Part shown: positions 1 to 6,604 of the stretch, in pieces | How the letters are laid out: every line of letters starts with the position of its first letter | Position numbering within the stretch: position 1 is the first letter of the stretch | Assembly: GCA_026708585.1 (NCBI GenBank) | Contig: JAPOUQ010000017.1 | Coordinates: forward strand, 1-54,188 | Reading direction: 5' to 3' | DNA: 54,188 nt | DNA from: Gammaproteobacteria bacterium | Lineage (GTDB): Bacteria; Pseudomonadota; Gammaproteobacteria; Arenicellales; Poriferihabitantaceae | The notes under the pieces: model-generated | The model's input: only the letters and a program-made list of their open reading frames with translations | What the model was told of the DNA's origin: nothing | Databases searched by the model: none | Translations under genes and position numbers: made by a program

Positions 1-130
1 ATTTTTTTCCTATCGAATGATTTCATTCATTATCAATCGCATAAAATTCGACCACGAACAAGAATACCCTTTTTTCTAATCAGAATGCCATTGAACACTA
101 TACTGGGCCGGCGGTTACCACTGTAGGAGC
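1..130. other. Leader-distal flank of the CRISPR array, no gene seen
   Basis: AT-rich sequence to the left of the first repeat. I see no open reading frame, RNA or further repeat copy. It lies on the leader-distal side of the array, where old spacers would be lost. The window edge cuts it. Confidence 0.5.
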
Positions 131-830
131 CGGTTCATCCCCGCATACGTGGGGAACACAAACATATATTCATAATAATTTCCAATTGCAACGGTTCATC
201 CCCGCATACGTGGGGAACACAAGATACGCAATAACGACCAGTTATTACCATCCGGTTCATCCCCGCATACGTGGGGAACACTTATAACGGACGCTATTAC
301 AACATGAGCATACCGGTTCATCCCCGCATACGTGGGGAACACTTATCTAATGGGTACGCTGTCACCTTGAAATGCGGTTCATCCCCGCATACGTGGGGAA
401 CACGCCGTGAACCAGTGCTAACCAGTGCAGTCAAGCGGTTCATCCCCGCATACGTGGGGAACACTCCTCTCTTGGCACATATCAATAAACACCTGCCGGT
501 TCATCCCCGCATACGTGGGGAACACATTGCAGTCTCGAATATCAATGCGTATGTTTGCGGTTCATCCCCGCATACGTGGGGAACACCTCACCCGTCCAGA
601 CCGCCCGATAATCCGCCCCGGTTCATCCCCGCATACGTGGGGAACACAGAATCATGCCGTTTTCGCATAGAGAAACTGTCGGTTCATCCCCGCATACGTG
701 GGGAACACTCTTTGTTTCGCTCTTTTCTGTCAGTGTGCGACGGTTCATCCCCGCATACGTGGGGAACACATTCCAAACATCTCCCAACGGCGGTTGACTT
801 GCGGTTCATCCCCGCATACGTGGGGAACAC
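131..830 (-). CRISPR. Type I-E CRISPR array, 12 repeats and 11 spacers
   Basis: Twelve 29-nt repeats start at 131, 192, 253, 314, 375, 436, 497, 558, 619, 680, 741 and 802, with an exact period of 61, giving eleven 32-nt spacers. By eye all twelve repeats are identical, including the terminal ones. On the plus strand the repeat starts CGGTTCATCCCCGCAT and ends GTGGGGAACAC. Its reverse complement starts GTGTTCCCC and ends GGGGATGAACCG, the usual transcribed orientation of type I-E repeats, with a CCCC/GGGG hairpin stem. The array is therefore read on the minus strand, in the same direction as the cas operon. The newest spacer should be 770-801, next to cas2, and the oldest 160-191. Spacers look unrelated to each other. 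Targets cannot be identified without a search. Confidence 0.98.
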
Positions 831-865
831 TCTTCCTATAAGTTAATAATTTAATTTTATTTATA
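831..865 (-). promoter_or_regulatory. CRISPR leader (AT-rich), with an IHF-like site
   Basis: Only 30 bp lie between the last repeat (830) and the cas2 stop codon (861-863). This stretch is almost pure A/T. Read on the minus strand, 856-844 is AATTAAATTATTA, one mismatch from the IHF consensus WATCAANNNNTTR, and sits 14-26 bp from the leader-repeat junction. In E. coli type I-E leaders, IHF binds at about this distance and bends the DNA for Cas1-Cas2 spacer integration. The fit in distance is good, but such AT-rich DNA matches the consensus easily. A functional leader is usually longer, so it probably extends into the cas2 reading frame. Confidence 0.5.
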
Positions 866-1199
866 AGGCAGGATCTGTTTCACCAGAGAAATTATGAAGA
901 TTGGATTTAGATTCTGACTCTTTTTGAGGGGCAAATTGCACTAAACTAAGGCCATCAAAATTTACTGGCATCCGACGATTTGACCCCTCAGTTAGAAAGT
1001 TAAACCCTTGATCGTTGGGAGCAGACCACACCATGACAGCATCACCATCCTCAACCATTAATTTGACATCTTCCCAGATACGTTCTCTTGTGCGCCTACT
1101 ATAATCTCCAACATAGACACCTGCACGAATCTCCAGCAACCAAACTGTAAGGCGACCTCTTAGTCTTGGGGGCACATTATTAACTGCGATGACCAACAT
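861..1199 (-). CDS. cas2: Cas2, type I-E CRISPR integration subunit (Cas2e)
   Basis: Structural partner of Cas1 in the spacer-integration complex. The 112-residue product has the Cas2e signature: NNVPPRLRGRLTVWLLEIRAGVYVG near the N-terminus in two adjoining pieces (NNVPPRLRGRLTVW, then LLEIRAGVYVG) and SNRRMPVNFDGLSLVQF near residues 73-89. The conserved fold ends at about residue 91. The last ~21 residues, rich in Glu, Ser and Asn, have no counterpart in the 94-residue E. coli protein. The ATG overlaps the end of cas1 by 20 bp. The 3' end runs almost into the array, so the extra tail may be coding sequence laid over the leader. Confidence 0.96.
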   Translation of the reverse strand: MLVIAVNNVPPRLRGRLTVWLLEIRAGVYVGDYSRRTRERIWEDVKLMVEDGDAVMVWSAPNDQGFNFLTEGSNRRMPVNFDGLSLVQFAPQKESESKSNLHNFSGETDPAL

Positions 1200-2148
1200 C
1201 GCCAGTAATTTCTTCTGGTATGGCAGCTTCTTGTCCTTCTGGAGCTACGCCAGGAATTGGTAATCCACCAGCTTTAATCATTTCTTCAATGGTTGGAATA
1301 ATTTTTTTCAGTAGCCCCGTGTTTCGAAATGTATCACGACAAGCGTGTCGTACAGCTCGCTCTGGTGGCAAATCAAGTCTGCCTTTCTGAGACTCTGAAG
1401 CTATACGGAATGCAATTGGTATAGCAATCTCTGTTTTCCATAGATCAGCAATGTCATAGACAAAACTTCGAGGCTTTCCACGATGAAGAAATCCGATTGC
1501 TGGGGCATATCCTGCTGCCAATACAGCTGCTTCAGAGAGCCCGTGTAGGCAAGATGTTGCCGCAGACAAACATCGATTAGGAAGATCTGATGCGTTCCAG
1601 TCAGTTGGATCATACCGCCTGTATTTCCAGTCCAAGCCATATTTGTTTGCCAACAATTTATAAGATTTCTTTACTCGATGACCCTCAATACCACGAAGTT
1701 GGTCAACTGATCTTCGACTTGGTGGTTCATCACCAAAGCGGTATGAATACATAGCACGAACCACCTTAAGTCGAGCATTATCATCAATTGCAGTTGCTGC
1801 TTGCCATAATAATTTATCCGCCCGTGCCCCGCCGGGTTGCCCAGCTGAATAAAGACGTACACCACCTTCACCGATCCAAGTTATCAGAGTTCCGGCTCTT
1901 GCTGCTAATACTACTGCTGAATGACTAATTCGTACACCCGGTTCGAGCATCAGACAGGCAACTCCTCCTACCGGTATGTGAGTACGCATCCGGTTAGCAT
2001 CAATAGCTACAAATGCACCATCTTTTACATCAAGTCTAGTATGTTCGACAAAAACTATGGCCGCCCTATCTTTTAGCGATATCGGTTTGGGAGGAGGTAC
2101 GACTGGATTCAAGGGATACGCCGAATCAGCATAAGACCACACCCCCAT
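1180..2148 (-). CDS. cas1: Cas1, type I-E CRISPR integrase
   Basis: Metal-dependent nuclease/integrase that inserts new spacers at the leader-proximal repeat. Counting from the ATG at 2148, the catalytic residues are E155 (RGIEGHR), H222 (GFLHRGKP), D232 and D235 (YDIADLW). Each lies 14 positions later than E141, H208, D218 and D221 of E. coli Cas1, so the active site is intact. The constant offset suggests that the first 12-14 residues may not be translated. A TTG at 2112 would form a TTGA overlap with the cas6e stop and give a 310-residue protein, close to the E. coli length. No convincing ribosome-binding site favours either start. The ATG is used here. Confidence 0.96.
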   Translation of the reverse strand: MGVWSYADSAYPLNPVVPPPKPISLKDRAAIVFVEHTRLDVKDGAFVAIDANRMRTHIPVGGVACLMLEPGVRISHSAVVLAARAGTLITWIGEGGVRLYSAGQPGGARADKLLWQAATAIDDNARLKVVRAMYSYRFGDEPPSRRSVDQLRGIEGHRVKKSYKLLANKYGLDWKYRRYDPTDWNASDLPNRCLSAATSCLHGLSEAAVLAAGYAPAIGFLHRGKPRSFVYDIADLWKTEIAIPIAFRIASESQKGRLDLPPERAVRHACRDTFRNTGLLKKIIPTIEEMIKAGGLPIPGVAPEGQEAAIPEEITGDVGHRS

Positions 2149-2783
2149 GCCTTAGCACGGCCAAATCCGGTGGAAAGAGCAGATAGAAAGGTATCTGGGT
2201 CATCAATATCAAGTGTTCCCCTTAAGTCAAGAATTCCGTGAACGGCTTTATTATTACCTGGCCCTCGTTTTATTCGGATTGTATGATAATCCTCTACAGT
2301 TAAACTGCGAAGAACGAATCCTCGCGTTTCAGATTGTCTATTCATCCAGTCACTAGCGGCTCTATCGGCAAGCTTCAATCGCTGTTCTGCCCGATGCTTT
2401 GGTTCTATTTCGTGCAACAGTTCCATTACCACGTCCACGCGTCGAGACACCTCATCAAATTGTTTGGCACGAGTAGCATTGACACGTAGCACAAAACCCA
2501 ATTTGTCTCCTGATTTAAGATTTGGGGAAAATTCTTTTGTTTCTATTGGGCCAAATAAATCATTGGCTTGCGGTAGACGTGATGAAAGAGTGAAATATTG
2601 ACGGCGTAAATCAGCCCTCCAAAGAAAATCTCGAGTTTGGTCAGATCCATCACTGAAGAGGGTCCAAATCAAACGGTGATTAATGTCCATCCGAGTATTT
2701 ATATCATTAGGATCCAAAATTCCAGCTAGCGCTTTCATTGGTGCGTCAGAATTCAACTTAATGCGAGATAGATATAAATTCAT
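2109..2783 (-). CDS. cas6e: Cas6e (CasE), crRNA-processing endoribonuclease
   Basis: Cuts the array transcript within each repeat and stays on the crRNA 3' hairpin in Cascade. The start is the ATG at 2783, where the protein begins MNLYLSRIKL as in the family. This forms an ATGA overlap with the cas5e stop. H36, in NHRLIWTLFSDG, aligns with the catalytic His20 of E. coli CasE (H-x4-HLF context). The C-terminal glycine-rich loop GFGRAKAWGCGLMLI matches the family's RNA-binding G-loop. At 224 residues it is slightly longer than E. coli CasE (199). Confidence 0.94.
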   Translation of the reverse strand: MNLYLSRIKLNSDAPMKALAGILDPNDINTRMDINHRLIWTLFSDGSDQTRDFLWRADLRRQYFTLSSRLPQANDLFGPIETKEFSPNLKSGDKLGFVLRVNATRAKQFDEVSRRVDVVMELLHEIEPKHRAEQRLKLADRAASDWMNRQSETRGFVLRSLTVEDYHTIRIKRGPGNNKAVHGILDLRGTLDIDDPDTFLSALSTGFGRAKAWGCGLMLIRRIP

Positions 2784-3460
2784 TCCCCATAGCCCGCAAT
2801 GTAGACCTGGTGTTGTGCAAAATGCCATAATTGTCTATCAATCGGATCGTCCCAAAAACTCTCTTGCCAACTGCCTGGTATGAACTCATCCGAGATGATG
2901 ATGCTTGGTTGAATACTTGAATTCATCCAAGGTGGAAATATAATATGCTTCATTGCCTCTTGGGGGGTTTTCGATTCAACCACCTTTGCATTCATCGGAG
3001 CAGAGAGCGGGCAGGATTTTCGTCCCAGATATGTAGTAAAGCATGGGAGGTTCAGAGCCTTGGCAACTACATAGATATTTTCCCCGCCCCAAAGCGCAAT
3101 ACCAAAAGCACAATCAGAGCGATATTCTCTTCGAGTTAAAGTGGCATTGTCATTACTCTTGAGTGCCTCAAGTGCAATACGCCGCGTAGCTGGACGTTTT
3201 ATATTTGCACTAGGAATAGTTTGAATAGTATGAAAATCTTGAAAGGGGTAGTTGTTCGACAACACTGAAACCGCATATGACCATTTACGTAGGGACTGTT
3301 GCCCTTGAGTATCTTTTCGATGTACACCTAAAGCGGCTCCGACAAGACCAAGAATGGCAGATCGAGAGGGCCAACGGTTAGATCCCCGCCATTCATGCCC
3401 AGCAACCTCACCAAAACTGCCCATGGGTGCAACCAAAGCAAAAATAATGTATTCAGTCAT
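2780..3460 (-). CDS. cas5e: Cas5e (CasD), Cascade subunit
   Basis: Holds the 5' handle of the crRNA and contacts the large subunit in Cascade. The 226-residue protein starts MTEYIIFALVAPMGSFGE and continues with WPSRSAILGLVGAALGVHR. This is the conserved Cas5 N-terminus, which in E. coli reads with PTRSGLLGLLGACLGI at the same place. It overlaps cas7e by 8 bp and cas6e by 4 bp, so translation is probably coupled and subunit stoichiometry set by the operon. Confidence 0.93.
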   Translation of the reverse strand: MTEYIIFALVAPMGSFGEVAGHEWRGSNRWPSRSAILGLVGAALGVHRKDTQGQQSLRKWSYAVSVLSNNYPFQDFHTIQTIPSANIKRPATRRIALEALKSNDNATLTRREYRSDCAFGIALWGGENIYVVAKALNLPCFTTYLGRKSCPLSAPMNAKVVESKTPQEAMKHIIFPPWMNSSIQPSIIISDEFIPGSWQESFWDDPIDRQLWHFAQHQVYIAGYGE

Positions 3461-4529
3461 TGAAATTTTGAAGAACAGCTGTTAGCACGAAATCACGAAT
3501 TTCAGTGATACTTCCTTGTGGTGCCGACATATTCATTACTGCATAGCGATCTTGACATGGTCCGTAGGTAGCAGACATTTGTTCATTCATTTTCGTCAAT
3601 GCTGCAATTGAACCTTCCATCAAATCACCTATAACAGGTTTGAAAAATGCCCCAGCAAGGCTCCGTGGCTGTTGATGTCCATACTCAGCTCTAATATATC
3701 CAGCACGTGTCTGATGGGCAAAACTATTTCGTTTACCCGAAGGCGTTGAAATAGCAAGTGCTTCGGCGAGTGTGCTGGTCGCATGGGCGGCCAAATCTTT
3801 GTCCCCATCAAGGTTTTTGATCAAGAGTTCGGTGTCAACACAAGCATAAAGGTAGTAAATTCCAGAACCGAATCCCGAATCCCCGACAAATCCGGCTCCT
3901 GCGTCTTCTGAAACTGATTTTAGATCGTCTGCTGCAGTATAAAAATCGTCCTCTACCAAAGCCCGATGAGTAGTTAGTGCATGACTGATTTGTACGGCGG
4001 CCTCTCGATTGAAATCAGGATCATCAGCTAACATGCGACCGAACATTCCAACATCAACCGCTCCATCAGCAGTGCGAAGAATCAGTTTTTTTAATTCTTT
4101 GTTGGAGGGGAGAGGTTCTCCATTTAAGGCTTTTTCCGCTAAATCAATGGCAAAAGCACGCTCCTCCGGCGACACAAAAGCGAGTTGTCGAGTGCGTATT
4201 TGCCCTTTTTTTTCAGCTTCGACATCTATTTTCCCGAACACATCGGCGAGCTCTTTGGCAAGTTTTATTGCTTGATCTTCATTTGCTCCTTTGATAAGAA
4301 GTGAGTTGCGAATTACCTCACCAATTCTTTGAGTTCGCTCTCCCATATGACCTTGTAAAGACTTTTGCATCGTGTCAGAAATACGTACTGCACGTTTAAT
4401 GGCTTGACTTGAAATACGTAAGCGAGGTTCGCCACCAAAGATTACTGTCTTAGGGCGTCCTAAATCGTCCCGATTTGGGTTTGAGGGTGGATAAACGGTA
4501 AGATAGTGTAACTGAATGAAACCACTCAT
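3453..4529 (-). CDS. cas7e: Cas7e (CasC/Cse4), Cascade backbone subunit
   Basis: Six copies of this protein form the filament that covers the crRNA spacer in type I-E Cascade. The start is the ATG at 4529 (MSGFIQLHYLTVYPPSN), because this matches the family N-terminus. The reading frame extends upstream but that part overlaps cse2. The N-terminal segment GEPRLRISSQAIKRAVR is the typical Cas7e motif following the first strand. FAHQTRAGYIRAEYGHQQPR near residues 270-290 fits the thumb/palm region. It is 358 residues long, against 363 in E. coli. Confidence 0.95.
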   Translation of the reverse strand: MSGFIQLHYLTVYPPSNPNRDDLGRPKTVIFGGEPRLRISSQAIKRAVRISDTMQKSLQGHMGERTQRIGEVIRNSLLIKGANEDQAIKLAKELADVFGKIDVEAEKKGQIRTRQLAFVSPEERAFAIDLAEKALNGEPLPSNKELKKLILRTADGAVDVGMFGRMLADDPDFNREAAVQISHALTTHRALVEDDFYTAADDLKSVSEDAGAGFVGDSGFGSGIYYLYACVDTELLIKNLDGDKDLAAHATSTLAEALAISTPSGKRNSFAHQTRAGYIRAEYGHQQPRSLAGAFFKPVIGDLMEGSIAALTKMNEQMSATYGPCQDRYAVMNMSAPQGSITEIRDFVLTAVLQNFND

Positions 4530-4546
4530 TTTAAGAATCCTGCTAT

Positions 4547-5065
4547 TTAATGTTTTGGAATGGCACTGGAGGCGCCGTAATAGTCGAAGCACCAACGGGC
4601 ACGGGTGGCCTCATTCCACCATATTAGATCGGTTGAAAGTTGATTTACATTGACTGATGATCCAATTGCTCTCAATGCCCTTCTAATTAATGGAGTTAAG
4701 TCCGCCGGATCAGTGGTTCGAATTATAGTATTAAAACGAATTCCAGAAATAGAAGGTGGATTACCTCCCATCATCTTGGCAACCGTTTCGGGTCCAGATT
4801 CCGGAACTTGTGCAAGGGACAAAGCAATCAGGGCGAGTAGATCAGGTTTGTTTCTTAGATCACACCCCACTTGACATAAATCTTTGTGAAGAATATGTAC
4901 TGTCTCCACAACCAAAGCTGTAGATGTGCTATCTGCTCGACGTAGTTGGGCGTGATCAGCACGCATATACCCTGAATTTTTATCAATTAGCCGTGTCCAC
5001 CAGTTATAACAAACTTTACCGATAGAATTTTTATCAGTCGAAAAATTATTTGAGGAAATAGTCAT
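4547..5065 (-). CDS. cse2: Cse2 (CasB, Cas11e), small Cascade subunit
   Basis: Forms the belly dimer of type I-E Cascade and helps hold the displaced DNA strand. The 172-residue product is mostly helical with basic patches. Recognisable Cse2 elements are WWTRLIDKNSGYMRADHAQLRRA at residues ~22-44 (in pieces WWTRLIDKNSG and RADHAQLRRA) and the C-terminal LIWWNEATRARWCFDYYG. The ATG at 5065 lies 4 bp after the cse1 stop codon. The family is poorly conserved, so position between cse1 and cas7e is part of the evidence. Confidence 0.9.
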   Translation of the reverse strand: MTISSNNFSTDKNSIGKVCYNWWTRLIDKNSGYMRADHAQLRRADSTSTALVVETVHILHKDLCQVGCDLRNKPDLLALIALSLAQVPESGPETVAKMMGGNPPSISGIRFNTIIRTTDPADLTPLIRRALRAIGSSVNVNQLSTDLIWWNEATRARWCFDYYGASSAIPKH

Positions 5066-5069
5066 TTAC

Positions 5070-6533
5070 TCACCTTATCCGTTTGGGAAGTTCGAATTCT
5101 AATGCAGTGTAGATTTTCTTTCCAGTTGTTCCATAACCCCTAAAATTGGACAATAGATTACGACGCTCAAGTACAACTTTTGAGCGGCGACTTTCCTGTA
5201 AATCTACAAGTCCTGGCATAACTTCTGCATCAAAAATAGATAATGCAGTTTTTCGTAGGATGGCTAGCCAATCATGCTCCAGATGTTCTTCTCCTTCTAT
5301 AATTTTTTGAACTGAGTTCTCAAATTGAGGTTGAGTTTGAACGAAAAACACTTCGCGGACTCTGTTGGCAACTCCAGATGTAATTTCAGACTCACCTTTG
5401 CATTCTTGCACTCCTTTAGCTAAGAGATAGCTGGCTTGTTCTGCCGCTTCAACTAGTCTAGCCGCTCGGTTTTCGCCGCCAGAATCCAATGGAAAAATAG
5501 GTTGTTCTGACCAAAGAAAATCCAAAGGACTCATATTTGACATTGCCCAGCCTCCAACAACCAATCTAGCTTTACACAAAGGTTGCTCTCGTCGCCATCG
5601 GTCGAGACAGCCGGGAATATTTGAATTTTCAGTTTGCAAAAGAATACCGCGCCAGTTCCGATAACCGAAAGTACCTGGTTTCGGGTGTTTGGGAAGCCTC
5701 TCTATATTCTTTTGGTAGTAGGGTGTAAGTGGATGTATCCAACCTTCATAATTTGTACCCCAAGGAACCTGTCTAACAGATACTAATCGGTCTCCGTTAG
5801 CTTTAAGTCGCAATCGACGCGGCATACCGAAAAATACTTCAGGGGACGGGTTTTCGTCACCAAACTGTTCTGGTGGAGTCACAACTTGTCCTTTTTCTGA
5901 GGTTATTGTTGGCCGCATCCACGGTAATTCATTTAGTTCGTTTTCTAGCGGATATCCGCATGGAACATTCGCCCAAATTAGAGGCCAAAGCCCTAACTGG
6001 TTAGGTTTGACAAGTGTTACCATAGGACCTCCCCCACGCATTGATGTACGGTTCCCAGCCCCACCAGCAGGAGCAAATGCCTGCAAAGTATATAATGCCA
6101 TTGCTGCAAGCGGGAGAGATATAGAATTATATCTTGATCGTTTGACCATTAGGTCAGAATTACGAGATTGAGTTTGTTTGCCCGCACTGTCAATAAATAA
6201 CATATCTAAGGGGTTTTCTTTACTTTCGATTTTTTCGATATCCTGCATAAAACGTGGTCCATCTCCTAAAAGGTTAAATGCAGGAGCAAGGGGTTTTAGA
6301 GCATCATTCAGTGCTTTAGAATTTGCTTCTCGGGAAATCCATTCATCAGCGTTTTCTGGGGGGCTTGAGATGTAAACCAATCCAACAAGTAGTTCTAAAC
6401 AAGCCAAATTAAGATCTGGACGTGGCCAATTTGGAAACAGTACATCTGGCTCTGCAATCTGATAGGGACGTATGACATCAGGTCCGCCAATGCGTTGTAC
6501 CGGGATCCACGGATCATTAATCAAATTCAGCAT
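5070..6533 (-). CDS. cse1: Cse1 (CasA, Cas8e), large Cascade subunit
   Basis: Recognises the protospacer-adjacent motif and recruits Cas3. The ATG at 6533 gives MLNLINDPWIPVQRIGG, the standard Cse1 N-terminus. An upstream in-frame TTG at 6542 would add three residues and is less likely. The 487-residue length is close to E. coli CasA (502). The segment PLAAMALYTLQAFAPAGGAGNRTSMRGG (pieces PLAAMALYTLQAFAPAGGAG and NRTSMRGGGP) matches the conserved central region that often reads AGGxG(Y/H)xTSLRGGGP. A C-terminal helical bundle follows. Confidence 0.94.
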   Translation of the reverse strand: MLNLINDPWIPVQRIGGPDVIRPYQIAEPDVLFPNWPRPDLNLACLELLVGLVYISSPPENADEWISREANSKALNDALKPLAPAFNLLGDGPRFMQDIEKIESKENPLDMLFIDSAGKQTQSRNSDLMVKRSRYNSISLPLAAMALYTLQAFAPAGGAGNRTSMRGGGPMVTLVKPNQLGLWPLIWANVPCGYPLENELNELPWMRPTITSEKGQVVTPPEQFGDENPSPEVFFGMPRRLRLKANGDRLVSVRQVPWGTNYEGWIHPLTPYYQKNIERLPKHPKPGTFGYRNWRGILLQTENSNIPGCLDRWRREQPLCKARLVVGGWAMSNMSPLDFLWSEQPIFPLDSGGENRAARLVEAAEQASYLLAKGVQECKGESEITSGVANRVREVFFVQTQPQFENSVQKIIEGEEHLEHDWLAILRKTALSIFDAEVMPGLVDLQESRRSKVVLERRNLLSNFRGYGTTGKKIYTALEFELPKRIR

Positions 6534-6604
6534 GAGGTCCAATGTAGATTATCCTTTTGCGGGGGCGGCTTAGTAGCGAAGAGATTTAGTGTTCAAAACC
6601 GTTT

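Noticed and set aside
709-740. Possible self-match of a spacer to the region upstream of cas3 (TTTGTTTCGCT near 9342-9353)
   Set aside because: Only 11 bases match and not in the seed end of the crRNA. This is expected by chance in AT-rich DNA.
271-846. Long open frames across the CRISPR array
   Set aside because: They translate the repeats (recurring HPRIRGEH, SSPHTWGT, FIPAYVGNT) in all three frames. This is a result of the 61-bp period, not a protein.
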